Positions 9,233 to 17,441 of a stretch of DNA of 64,000 nucleotides are shown here, in pieces; within the stretch, counting starts at the first letter, position 1, and each line of letters begins with the position of its first letter. A program made the position numbers and the translations under genes. The stretch comes from Butyricimonas synergistica DSM 23225 (GTDB taxonomy: Bacteria > Bacteroidota > Bacteroidia > Bacteroidales > Marinifilaceae). The notes under the pieces are model-generated. The model did no database searches and was not told where the DNA came from. It saw only the letters and a program-made list of their open reading frames with translations. The stretch covers positions 124,001 to 188,000 of the forward strand of contig NZ_KB903368.1 of the NCBI RefSeq assembly GCF_000379665.1, in the 5' to 3' direction.

Positions 9233-10819
9233 ATGAAAATAATTGCCGTGAAAAAGTTGATATTGATAGGATTTGCGCTTTTTGCTATGCAGGGAGCGTT
9301 TGCCGAAGGGAATAAGCCGAAATTGGTCGTGGGGATTGTAGTAAGCCATTTCTACCCCGAGTGGTTGGACATGTATGGGAACGAGTTGTCCGATAACGGG
9401 TTGAAACGGCTGATAGAACAAGGTATGCGGGTGGAAGCGAATTATAATTATATGTACACGCAGACGGGTGTGGACCACGCTTCGATTTACACGGGAATGT
9501 TGCCCGCGGAACACGGCATCGTGTCACGTGCGTGGTATGACCGCTTGCGGCGGAAACGGCAGTTCGCCACACGTTCCGAGCGATATACCGAGACCGGGGA
9601 ACAACAGGCGGATAGCATCAAAAGCCTGGCGCCCGATTATTTGCAGGCAATGAGCCTGGGAAGTGCCATGAAGATGGCCAATTCTTTGTCCCGGGTGTTT
9701 AGCATCGCGATGAACGGCGACGAGGCGGTGTTAAGCGGGGGCTCAAGTGCGGATATGGCGATCTGGTTTAGCGAGAAAACGGGCAAATGGGTATCGTCAA
9801 CTTATTATAAACCCGAATTGCCCGACTGGTTGCGGGCTTATAACACGTGGGGAGATAGCGAAACTTTCGTGAATAAAGGATGGATGATGCTTTCCGACGA
9901 GGATAAATCTTCGGCACGAATTCGATTACGCAACCATTTTTATTACGATATTGCCCGGGCGAAAAGGGAATACAATACTTACCGGGTGTTGAAGGCCACG
10001 CCGTACGGAAACACGCTCGTGCGGACGTTAGCCGAGAGGTTGATAGATGCGGAACGCCTGGGTGAAGATAGCGATCCCGATCTGCTGGCGTTAAATTTCT
10101 CTTGTCTGGATTATATGTATCGTGACTTTACTATTGATTCGGAGGAGGAGAAAGATATGCTGGTCCGTTTGGATTTAGATATTGCCGTTCTGATGAAAAA
10201 ATTGGATGCTAAAGTGGGGAAGGGTAATTACACGGTGTTCCTGACTTTTTCCGAGATGAGGGAGTTGATGCCGGAGGATTTGCAGAAGATAAAAGTTAAT
10301 TCCGATTATTTCAGTATTTTCCGGGCTGTAGCCTTGTTGAAATCTTACTTGGCATTAGTATATGGTCCCGGCGACTGGATTGTTGATTACGACCAGGGAC
10401 AAATTTATTTGAACCGGGAATTGATTGAAGAACGGAAGCTGGACGTGAAGGAGATGCAGGATAAGGTTGCCGATTTTATGATCGAGTTCGAGGGCGTGGC
10501 GAAGGTCATGACAGCCTATTCGTTGACACACACGTCTTTCCCGGAGGGAATGAACCGGTTGGTGCAAAATTCTTTTTCGCGTAAACGTAGCGGGGATGTC
10601 CTTTTTTGTATTCACCCGACCTGGGTGTCCGAGTTGAAAGAGATAGAGGATATGTATTTCCGTTATAGCAGGCGTTCAGTCGTACCGCTTTACCTGTACG
10701 GGGCGGGAGTGAAACCGGGCGTGCAAGAAAACGGCATGATGATGTCCGACTTGTTGCCCACGTTGTGCGAGATACTGGGTATCCCGGTTCCTTACACGGC
10801 ACACGGGAAGCCTTTATAA
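9233..10819 (+). CDS. Alkaline-phosphatase-superfamily (PafA-like) protein with a degenerate active site
   Basis: A 528-residue exported protein (signal peptide ending near Ala24). Its whole length follows the PafA-type alkaline phosphatase/phosphodiesterase pattern: PKLVVGIVV near residue 30, DHASIYTGMLPAEHGIV, WFSEKTGKWVSSTYY, LDAKVGKGNYTVFLT, RSGDVLF, VVPLYLYGAGVKPG, DLLPTLCEILGI. However, the residues that bind the two zinc ions in PafA appear replaced: GIVVD reads GIVVS (Ser38), the DYxGH histidine reads Arg (DYMYR), TADHG reads TFSEM, and the late His before VPL reads Ser. The KxR pair that contacts phosphate reads NGD. The Thr nucleophile may survive near residue 78. It is therefore probably a catalytically dead relative with a binding or regulatory role. 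Its stop overlaps the end of the convergent gldE-like gene by six bases. Confidence 0.8.
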   Translation: MKIIAVKKLILIGFALFAMQGAFAEGNKPKLVVGIVVSHFYPEWLDMYGNELSDNGLKRLIEQGMRVEANYNYMYTQTGVDHASIYTGMLPAEHGIVSRAWYDRLRRKRQFATRSERYTETGEQQADSIKSLAPDYLQAMSLGSAMKMANSLSRVFSIAMNGDEAVLSGGSSADMAIWFSEKTGKWVSSTYYKPELPDWLRAYNTWGDSETFVNKGWMMLSDEDKSSARIRLRNHFYYDIARAKREYNTYRVLKATPYGNTLVRTLAERLIDAERLGEDSDPDLLALNFSCLDYMYRDFTIDSEEEKDMLVRLDLDIAVLMKKLDAKVGKGNYTVFLTFSEMRELMPEDLQKIKVNSDYFSIFRAVALLKSYLALVYGPGDWIVDYDQGQIYLNRELIEERKLDVKEMQDKVADFMIEFEGVAKVMTAYSLTHTSFPEGMNRLVQNSFSRKRSGDVLFCIHPTWVSELKEIEDMYFRYSRRSVVPLYLYGAGVKPGVQENGMMMSDLLPTLCEILGIPVPYTAHGKPL

Positions 10820-12115
10820 ACCCGAGTTCTTGTACTGAATTTTCTTGATCCGGCGGTTGTCGACTTCAAGGATTTTGAATTGATGATCCCTGTAAGCAAT
10901 CACTTCGTCCTTTTTGGGTAGTTCTCCTTTCAACTCGAGAATGAGCCCGGCTAGCGTGTCGGCGTCTCCTTCCACTTCCTGGAAGGTGTCTTCGGCGATG
11001 TCCGTGATCTTGTAGAAATCGTTCAACAGGGTGGAAGCTTCGAAAATGTATGCCCCGTTCTTGTCGCGGGTGTAGACGATTTCCTGTTCGTCGTACTCGT
11101 CGTTAATGTCGCCCACGATTTCCTCTATAATATCTTCCATGGTGACAATTCCGGTCGTCCCGCCGTACTCGTCCACGACAATAGCCAAGTGAACTTTCTT
11201 TACCTGAAATTCTTCCAGAAGGTCATTGATTTTTTTGGTCTCGGGCACGAAGTATGCTTGGCGTATCAAGGTCTGCCATTTGAACTCGTCGGTTTCATCC
11301 AAGTGTTGCAGCAAGTCCTTCACGTAGAGAATACCGATGATGTTATCCAGGTTTTCCTCGTACACGGGCATTCGTGAATAGCCATGTTCCGCGATGATCT
11401 CTTTTACCTGTTTGTAAGTGGATTGCGAGTCAATGGCGATTACGTTGATGCGGGGACGGATGATGTCCACCGCATCGATGTTGCCGAAGCGGACAATGCC
11501 TTCCAGGATATCTTTTTCCTCGTTGATAGCTGTATCTTTGGTTAATTCGAGAGCTTTGGAAAGTTGGTCGATGGAGATTCCGTCTTTTTTGTCCAGGCGT
11601 TTCCGGATGATCGAGGTCGAACCGATCAAAAGGGCGGATAACGGGCGGAATACATGGGACAGGAATGTCAAGGGACCTGCCATGAAAATCACCATGTTGA
11701 GGCGTGAGCGGTTGGCGTAGAGTTTAGGGATGATTTCCCCCACAAGCAAGATCACGAAGGTGACCACGATGACCTGAATGACGAAACCGAGTACCGGGTA
11801 GGTCGAGAAGTCAAAGAGGGAATTGACCAGGTAGGTGGAGATCACCACGATTGCCACGTTGACAAAATTGTTGGATATCAATATTGTCGCGAGCAATCTC
11901 TCCGGCTTCTCGTGTAGGTTACGGGCTTTCGTGTAACCTTTGTCTTCCAGATATTTTAATTGTGAGGGAGAGAGCGAGAAGTATGCTACCTCCGACCCAG
12001 AAACCAGTGCAGAGCACAATAGTAAGAACAATAATATAATACAAAAAATTAAATCAATGAGGGTGAAGTCACCCGTGAATATCTGTCCCGCTAGGGGAAT
12101 ATAATCTGCGTCCAA
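10814..12115 (-). CDS. gldE: CNNM/CBS/CorC-domain membrane protein (GldE/hemolysin family)
   Basis: A 433-residue membrane protein. It has an N-terminal CNNM (DUF21) transmembrane domain (LIFCIILLFLLLCSALVSGSE and further hydrophobic segments to about residue 190), a CBS pair (RPRINVIAIDSQSTYKQV... GILYVKDLLQ... VKKVHLAIVVDEYGGTTGIVTMEDIIEEIVG) and a C-terminal CorC_HlyC domain (EGDADTLAGLILELKGELP). Family members are linked to magnesium or cobalt export; in gliding Bacteroidota the orthologue is named GldE. It is downstream of ssb, the conserved order in this phylum. The name gldE rests on that neighbourhood; no gliding function is implied. Confidence 0.85.
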   Translation of the reverse strand: MDADYIPLAGQIFTGDFTLIDLIFCIILLFLLLCSALVSGSEVAYFSLSPSQLKYLEDKGYTKARNLHEKPERLLATILISNNFVNVAIVVISTYLVNSLFDFSTYPVLGFVIQVIVVTFVILLVGEIIPKLYANRSRLNMVIFMAGPLTFLSHVFRPLSALLIGSTSIIRKRLDKKDGISIDQLSKALELTKDTAINEEKDILEGIVRFGNIDAVDIIRPRINVIAIDSQSTYKQVKEIIAEHGYSRMPVYEENLDNIIGILYVKDLLQHLDETDEFKWQTLIRQAYFVPETKKINDLLEEFQVKKVHLAIVVDEYGGTTGIVTMEDIIEEIVGDINDEYDEQEIVYTRDKNGAYIFEASTLLNDFYKITDIAEDTFQEVEGDADTLAGLILELKGELPKKDEVIAYRDHQFKILEVDNRRIKKIQYKNSGL

Positions 12116-12184
12116 AATTTAAATAATTGGTTAAACTTAAATCGCCGAAAGGTACGTATAAAAACTAAAAGTAACAACGAATGG

Positions 12185-12233
12185 GTTCATAAAGTTTATA
12201 AAGTTCATCATTTGCTTTATAAACTTTATGAAC
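12185..12233. repeat. Perfect 19-bp inverted repeat between ssb and gldE
   Basis: Arms at 12185-12203 and 12215-12233 (GTTCATAAAGTTTATAAAG and its exact reverse complement) enclose an 11-base loop. The hairpin begins 18 bases downstream of the ssb stop on the minus strand. No U-tract follows, so it may be an RNA-stabilising or processing hairpin rather than a classical terminator. Confidence 0.8.
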
Positions 12234-12250
12234 GTAACGAACTTTATAAA

Positions 12251-12667
12251 TTAAAACGGTAGATCGTCATTGTCATCGTTGCTTGGACTCAAGTCCGGGG
12301 CTTGTGGCATGGGGGAGTCTTGGGGACGTTCGTTGCTATCTTGTTTGCGGGACAGCATTTGGAGGTTATCCCCGTAAATCTCGGTCGTGTAGCGTTTCAC
12401 TCCGTTTTGGTCGTCCCACGAGCGGGTCCTGATGCGTCCCTCGATGTATAGCATCATGCCTTTTTTCACGTATTTTTCTGCGATTTGGGCTAGATTGCGC
12501 CAAAGGACGATATTGTGCCATTCGGTTTGCGTCACGCGTTCCCCGTTCTTGTTATTGTACACTTCCGACGTGGCAAGGCTGAATCGAGCCACGGCAACGC
12601 CCCCGTCGAGGTATCTTACATCGGGATCCCCCCCGACATTTCCGATTAGAATGACTTTGTTTACCAT
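12251..12667 (-). CDS. ssb: Single-stranded DNA-binding protein
   Basis: A 138-residue SSB. The OB fold is clear from VNKVILIGNVGGDPDVRYL through ARFSLATSE, TEWHNIVLWRNLAQIAEKYVKKGMMLYIEGRIRTRSWDDQNGVKRYTTEI. A disordered Pro/Ser/Asp-rich linker leads to the acidic tip DDNDDLPF, which recruits replication and repair partners. It protects single-stranded DNA during replication, recombination and repair. Length and tail are typical. It probably heads a transcript that continues into the gldE-like gene past the hairpin at 12185-12233. Confidence 0.96.
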   Translation of the reverse strand: MVNKVILIGNVGGDPDVRYLDGGVAVARFSLATSEVYNNKNGERVTQTEWHNIVLWRNLAQIAEKYVKKGMMLYIEGRIRTRSWDDQNGVKRYTTEIYGDNLQMLSRKQDSNERPQDSPMPQAPDLSPSNDDNDDLPF

Positions 12668-12827
12668 ATATCAATGAGCATGGGTTAAAATTTTTCACAA
12701 ATTACGGAATATTTTCGGAGAATCAAAAATAAATTTCGTGAATTATATTCTGGTATGTCACTTCCCCTCTTGTTTATCTTTTCTTCATCCCAAGCCTGCC
12801 GTTACGCTACCCCATGAACCAATCACG

Positions 12828-12887
12828 AACCAATCATGAACGTAGCATAGACGTCCGTTTGCGTTCATGTTACGTTCATGATTGGTT
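12828..12887. repeat. Long hairpin with 17-bp perfect arms
   Basis: AACCAATCATGAACGTA (12828-12844) is exactly reverse-complementary to 12871-12887. One G-T pair and three further pairs extend the stem inwards to about 21 bp. A degenerate direct repeat of the left arm lies just upstream (ATGAACCAATCACGAACCAAT). It sits in the ssb-fimbrial gap. Confidence 0.75.
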
Positions 12888-13048
12888 TATATTTGGTTTT
12901 TGGGGGCGAGCAGGGGACAGGCAAAGTATGGGAAGGGTTATCTCGAATTTCAATGACGTTAAAACGAAAAATTTGCTACATCTTCATGCTCTTCATATTA
13001 TGAACTGTAAGAGAAGTATTTGTCTTGATTTTTAGAGTGTTATTTATC

Positions 13049-13191
13049 GATCGTTTATTAAAATACAAAGATACACCATTTTCATTTATACCAAATTTTT
13101 CTTGTTCATTTTTTCATTTCTCAGAATTAGATAATTACAAATTTGTGGATAGAAAACTTAAAATAATTCCAGTTCATATCAATAAACGATC
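13049..13191. repeat. Inverted repeat pair, possible invertible segment
   Basis: GATCGTTTATT at 13049-13059 and its exact reverse complement AATAAACGATC at 13181-13191 flank about 120 bp containing a promoter. This arrangement resembles the invertible promoters that switch Bacteroidales surface operons, but an 11-bp repeat in AT-rich DNA could also arise by chance. No recombinase gene is nearby. Confidence 0.35.
13066..13095 (-). promoter_or_regulatory. Bacteroidota promoter pointing away from the fimbrial operon
   Basis: On the minus strand TTTG (plus positions 13092-13095) is followed after 18 bases by TATCTTTG (plus 13066-13073), an almost ideal -33/-7 pair. In the present orientation it reads toward ssb with no gene in the sense direction nearby. 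If the surrounding inverted repeats recombined, it would read toward the operon at 13336 with a leader of roughly 155 bases. Confidence 0.5.
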
Positions 13192-13335
13192 ATTTTTTGA
13201 TATGGAATATTGTTTATCGTAACAGTTTGCAATGTGCTCAAAGAGAAAAATATATAACGGTGTGTCGCTTACATGTGAAAATTTGGAGAGACAAAAAGTT
13301 TGAATGAATAGAATGTATTGTAACGGATAAAGAAT

Positions 13336-13917
13336 ATGAAACTCAAATTAATTATCACGGTGGTTCTGCTGGCGCTGTTCTCGGGCGCCAAGGCCCAGAA
13401 GGTGGCGGTCAAGACCAACTTGGTTTCGGATGTTCTCCTTTCGCCCAGTTTAGGGGTGGAGGTAGGGCTGGCGCCGCGTTGGACCGTTGATGTCAAGGGG
13501 CAGCTCAATGCCTGGACATTGTCGCACGACAGGAGATGGAGGCATTGGCTTTTGCAACCCGAGATGCGGTATTGGTTCTGTGACCGATTTGCTGGTCATT
13601 TCCTTGGTGTACACGTGCACGGCGGACAGTATAACATCGGGGGATTCAACGGGCGTCTTCATTTCCTGGGCACCGATGCGCGGAAGTTGCAGGGAGTCCG
13701 CTATCAAGGCTGGTTCGCCGGGTTCGGGGTGGCTTACGGTTACGCCTGGATCCTGGGGCGGCACTGGAACCTGGAAGCGGAGTTCGGTTTCGGCTATTCC
13801 TACACCCGCTATGACAAATTCCCGTGTGCCGTGTGCGGGGAGAAGATCGCGAGGGGCAAGTCGCATCATTACGTGGGGCCCACCAAAGTGGCGGTCAATT
13901 TAGTTTACCTGTTTTAA
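13336..13917 (+). CDS. DUF3575 family outer-membrane protein, first gene of the fimbrial operon
   Basis: A 193-residue protein with a Sec signal peptide (cleavage after SGAKAQ). The mature part begins VAVKTNLVSDVLLSPSLGVEVGLAPRWT, the characteristic opening of DUF3575, and continues with alternating amphipathic strands (WRHWLLQPEMRYWF, FGVAYGYAWILGRHWNLEAEFGFGYSYTRYD), consistent with a small beta-barrel. A CAVCGEKIARG segment near the end is part of the usual family sequence. DUF3575 genes commonly open Mfa/Fim-type fimbrial operons in Bacteroidales and are thought to help assembly in the outer membrane. The next gene starts 6 bases after its stop. Confidence 0.88.
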   Translation: MKLKLIITVVLLALFSGAKAQKVAVKTNLVSDVLLSPSLGVEVGLAPRWTVDVKGQLNAWTLSHDRRWRHWLLQPEMRYWFCDRFAGHFLGVHVHGGQYNIGGFNGRLHFLGTDARKLQGVRYQGWFAGFGVAYGYAWILGRHWNLEAEFGFGYSYTRYDKFPCAVCGEKIARGKSHHYVGPTKVAVNLVYLF

Positions 13918-13923
13918 AGCGCG

Positions 13924-15363
13924 ATGAAGATGAAAAGGATAATATTCATAGTGGCAACCCTGCTGGGGTTGGGAAGCCTGCCGGGGGCAGAGGCCCAGGA
14001 GGTAAAAGAGAGCACGCCCGGGGTATCCGTCAGCCGTTTCAAGGTGGAACGGAATGGCAAGTACCTCACGGTGGAGATGGAGATGGACCTGACGGGAGTC
14101 GAGGTGGAATCGAACCGTGCCGTGTTGCTCACGCCCCGTCTGGTCAAGGGGACGGATTCGCTCGACCTGCCGTCGGTGGGGATTTACGGGCGCCGTCGGT
14201 ATTTTTATTACGTGAGAAATGGCGTGAGCACGATCTCGGGCGAGAGTGAAACGGCTTTCCGGGCATCCGGGAAACCGGACCATATAGATTACAACCGCTC
14301 CGTCCTGTACGAGGAGTGGATGGACGGGGCGATGCTCAAGCTGCATCGCGGCGACTGGGGATGTTGCCACGAGATCGTGGCGGAACACGACGATACGCTG
14401 GGACGGCACGACGAGGCGTTCTTCCCGGAACTGGTGTTCGTGCGCCCGGAAGCCGAAGTGATGAAAAGCCGCTCGCTGTCGGGTTCGGCGTTTATCGATT
14501 TCCCGGTAGACAAAACGGAGATTTACCCCGACTACCGCCGCAACACGGAGGAGTTGGGCAAGATCGAGGCAAGCATCGATTCGGTGCGGGGGGACAAGGA
14601 CGTGACCATCGTGTCGGTGTGGCTCAAGGGGTACGCTTCGCCCGAGAGCCCGTACGCGCACAACCGGGACCTGGCGATAGGGCGTACCCGCTCGCTCAAG
14701 GAGCATATCCGGAAACTGTACGATTTCCCCGAAGAAATCATTACCACGGCGCACGAGCCGGAGGACTGGGAAGGGTTGCGGCGGTACGTGGAGAACTCCA
14801 ATCTCGACCACCGGGCGGAGATCCTCGCGATGATCGACAGCGACATGGACCCGGACGCGAAGGAGGCGAAAATCAAGCGGACGTACCCGGAAGAGTACCG
14901 CTTCCTGTTGCAACATTGCTACCCGGCGTTGCGCCACACGGATTACCGTATCGACTATAACATACGCCGCTACAGCGACGTGGAGGAGATCAAACGCGTG
15001 CTGGCGGAACGGCCTCGGAACTTGAGCTTGAACGAGTTCTATCTCGTGGCGAGGATGTACGAACCGGGTTCGCCGGAGTTTACCGACGTGTTTGAAACGG
15101 CGGTGCGTATGTTCCCGGACGACGAGATCGCTAACCTGAACGCCGCGAATGCCGCCATGCGCCACGGTGATCACGAGGCAACCCGCCGCTATCTCGAGAA
15201 GGCGGGCGATTCTCCGGAAGCCGTCTACGCGCGGGGTGCCCTCGCCATACGCGAGAAGGATTACAAGCGTGCGGTGACGTTCCTGGAAAAAGCCCGGGTG
15301 ATGGGGTTCGAGAAGGCTGCCACCACCTTGAAGGAGTTGAAGGAAAGAAAATTCATGGAATAA
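13924..15363 (+). CDS. DUF3868/OmpA-like fimbrial assembly protein
   Basis: A 479-residue exported protein (signal peptide ending near AEAQ). The N-terminal part (GVSVSRFKVERNGKYLTVEMEMDL...VLLTPRLVKGTDSLDLPSVGIYGRRRYFYY) matches DUF3868. From about residue 185 an OmpA-like domain follows (SAFIDFPVDKTEIYPDYRRN, then WLKGYASPESPYAHNRDLAIGRTRSLKEHI), which in other proteins holds peptidoglycan. The C-terminal 120 residues look TPR-like (LNAANAAMRHGDHEATRRYLEKAGDS, YARGALAIREKDYKRAVTFLEKA). It probably anchors or guides the fimbrial machine at the cell envelope. The GC-rich codon use matches the first gene but not the following fimbrillin gene. Confidence 0.85.
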   Translation: MKMKRIIFIVATLLGLGSLPGAEAQEVKESTPGVSVSRFKVERNGKYLTVEMEMDLTGVEVESNRAVLLTPRLVKGTDSLDLPSVGIYGRRRYFYYVRNGVSTISGESETAFRASGKPDHIDYNRSVLYEEWMDGAMLKLHRGDWGCCHEIVAEHDDTLGRHDEAFFPELVFVRPEAEVMKSRSLSGSAFIDFPVDKTEIYPDYRRNTEELGKIEASIDSVRGDKDVTIVSVWLKGYASPESPYAHNRDLAIGRTRSLKEHIRKLYDFPEEIITTAHEPEDWEGLRRYVENSNLDHRAEILAMIDSDMDPDAKEAKIKRTYPEEYRFLLQHCYPALRHTDYRIDYNIRRYSDVEEIKRVLAERPRNLSLNEFYLVARMYEPGSPEFTDVFETAVRMFPDDEIANLNAANAAMRHGDHEATRRYLEKAGDSPEAVYARGALAIREKDYKRAVTFLEKARVMGFEKAATTLKELKERKFME

Positions 15364-15402
15364 ATACAAAGAGTAATCAAATAAATTTTAAATGTCCACA
15401 TT

Positions 15403-17427
15403 ATGAAAAAAGGAAAATTATTTCAATTTGTTGCAACCGCACTTGCATTGGCGTTTGCTGGTTGCAGCCATGATACCTTGACCGGTGACGATCCGGAGGG
15501 GGATCAGAATGGCTCAAAAGACGCCGTTTACATGAACGTGACGGTACAACTGCCCGTGGCTGGAGGAATGGGGTCGAGGAGTACGACTGGTGAAACCGGA
15601 GGAAGTAGTGATGGTACAGAAATCGGTTTGGACCGTGAGAATAAGGTGAATTCCGTTCTATTGGTATTGGCTGACACGGATAACAAGTTTATCGGTTGTG
15701 CGGAGAAATCCGAGGGGATTACAACAGGTGATGATGGTAAAACAACAACTGTTCAGTCTATTTCCAAGTCCGTTCTTTCGGAGTATTATAATAAGAATGG
15801 AGCAAATGGTACGCTTAGTGCGACGAAACAACAGATAAACGTATTCATATTTTGTAACCCGACCGATGCCTTGAGAAGAATTTTTGACGGTGTGTCGGCT
15901 GGAGACGAGACTTGGTATGACCAAGTATGCATTGTATCAGAGGTTCCTGGGCAATCAAGTGATAACGCAGCTATTTGGGGAGGGGCTGATTATACAGCTG
16001 GTTTTTTGATGTCATCATACAAACTTTCCACGAAAAAGATTCCTGCAAAGTTTTCTGACTGGGATGAATTTACCACGAAGGAAAAACCCTTCAAGCTTTC
16101 TGGAAATAATCCTAATATAGGTGGTAGTACGGATGCTGGAATAGACAATAGCATAGATGGTGGTGCTATTGAGGTGGAGCGTTCTGTTGCTCGCTTTGAT
16201 TTTAAGGATGGTTCGAAAGGGAATAATACCTATGATGTTGTGAAAGATCAAGAAGATGATACGAAATATATCATGCAGATTCAGCTTCAGAGGATGGCAC
16301 TTGTCAATATGAGCAAGAACTTCTATTACCTTCGTCGCGTATCGAATGACGGTTTGGGTAAAAATGAAGCTAATACTAATGGTTATGGGCTTTGCGGTCT
16401 TGAAACTTCCAACAATTACGTGGTGGATACCGATGCAAAAGAGAAAAATGACGGAACTATCATATCAGGCAATAAATATTCAGAGTATTTCAATTTCTGT
16501 TTAGGGCACACACCGAAGGATGGCGAGTGGACGATTGACCCGATAGCTAGAGATCAGTGGTATACTTCCAAGATTCAAGATGTTATTGATTCTAAAGATG
16601 TTGATAATGATACGCCTTGGAATGAGGGTGGCACGAAAGGTGATTATAAAATTTGGCGTTATGTTACGGAAAATACCATTCCCGGTGCAACTTCTAATCA
16701 GATGACTGGTATTTCCACCGGTATTGTGTTCAAGGGTAAAATGATTGTCCCCGCGGGTGTTACAGGTACATTAGCAGATGCTCTTCAAAATGCTACCGGA
16801 GTTGCTGCAGATGACCCCATCCTTTATGTTTACGGGAATGGGAATGATGTTTACGGGAGAAATATTTTCGTAAGATGGACAGAAGTTCGTGCAATGGCTA
16901 TAGAGCAAGGAACGAGTAGTCCGATGTATAAGGCTGTGTTCGGAAATGCAACGAATACGCCTGCTGTGGGAAAAGCTGCAGAAGGCGAAATACCTGAAGT
17001 GCCTGCCGTTTATAGTAACGATGCTGAAAGCGCAGATGCTAAATGGGACGCTTGGTATAATAATGGTAAAGCTGTGGCAGCACTAAAAGCATTTAAACTT
17101 GCAGCAACGGAAGCCAATTTTACTCTTTATGAGTCAAGTGTAGATGAAGATTATGGTAAGGGATATTACTGCTATTATTATTATTGGAATCGTCATAATG
17201 ATAACAGTAATGCCGGTGTCATGAGATCGATGGAGTTTGCTGTCGTGCGTAATAACGTGTATAAACTGGCAGTGACTAATATTAGCAAACTCGGTCATCC
17301 ACGTGTATCCGAGAACGATCCGGACCCGGTAGACCCGGAGGATCCAGACGAGGATGGAGATGTTTATTTGAGCGTATCTGTCGAGGTATTGCCTTGGGTA
17401 GTTCGCGTGAATAATATCGAATTCTAA
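15403..17427 (+). CDS. Mfa1-family major fimbrial subunit (lipoprotein precursor)
   Basis: A 674-residue fimbrillin. The lipobox LAFAGC puts the lipidated Cys near residue 21. The body has the P_gingi_FimA-like fold pattern (VNSVLLVLADTDNKFIG, VFIFCNPTDALRRIF, IEVERSVARFDFKDG, GIVFKGKMIVP), and the end carries the Mfa1 C-terminal domain (FAVVRNNVYKLAVTNISKLG ... DVYLSVSVEVLPWVVRVNNIEF). In type V pili the lipidated precursor is cleaved by an Arg-specific protease before strand-exchange polymerisation; a candidate site is GSR-STTG near residue 58. The body of the gene is clearly richer in A/T than both neighbours, suggesting exchange or rapid change of the surface antigen. Confidence 0.88.
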   Translation: MKKGKLFQFVATALALAFAGCSHDTLTGDDPEGDQNGSKDAVYMNVTVQLPVAGGMGSRSTTGETGGSSDGTEIGLDRENKVNSVLLVLADTDNKFIGCAEKSEGITTGDDGKTTTVQSISKSVLSEYYNKNGANGTLSATKQQINVFIFCNPTDALRRIFDGVSAGDETWYDQVCIVSEVPGQSSDNAAIWGGADYTAGFLMSSYKLSTKKIPAKFSDWDEFTTKEKPFKLSGNNPNIGGSTDAGIDNSIDGGAIEVERSVARFDFKDGSKGNNTYDVVKDQEDDTKYIMQIQLQRMALVNMSKNFYYLRRVSNDGLGKNEANTNGYGLCGLETSNNYVVDTDAKEKNDGTIISGNKYSEYFNFCLGHTPKDGEWTIDPIARDQWYTSKIQDVIDSKDVDNDTPWNEGGTKGDYKIWRYVTENTIPGATSNQMTGISTGIVFKGKMIVPAGVTGTLADALQNATGVAADDPILYVYGNGNDVYGRNIFVRWTEVRAMAIEQGTSSPMYKAVFGNATNTPAVGKAAEGEIPEVPAVYSNDAESADAKWDAWYNNGKAVAALKAFKLAATEANFTLYESSVDEDYGKGYYCYYYYWNRHNDNSNAGVMRSMEFAVVRNNVYKLAVTNISKLGHPRVSENDPDPVDPEDPDEDGDVYLSVSVEVLPWVVRVNNIEF

Positions 17428-17441
17428 GATAAAGTAGAATC

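Larger units (their letters stand above)
12668..13335. promoter_or_regulatory. 668-bp AT-rich non-coding region upstream of the fimbrial operon
   Basis: No convincing gene is present; the short open frames lack ribosome-binding sites and family resemblance. Noteworthy contents are a long hairpin (12828-12887), an 11-bp inverted repeat pair about 120 bp apart (13049-13059 and 13181-13191), and a good reverse-oriented promoter inside that pair. I found no TAnnTTTG-type promoter on the plus strand close to the first fimbrial gene. Confidence 0.6.

Noticed and set aside
12814-13222. Short open frames (about 65-73 residues) in the region upstream of the fimbrial operon
   Set aside because: They have no ribosome-binding site, overlap hairpins and the candidate invertible segment, and read as low-complexity AT-derived sequence.
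13900-15369. Long minus-strand open frame opposite the DUF3868 gene
   Set aside because: It is a shadow of GC-rich codon bias; the plus-strand frame has a signal peptide, family motifs and operon context.
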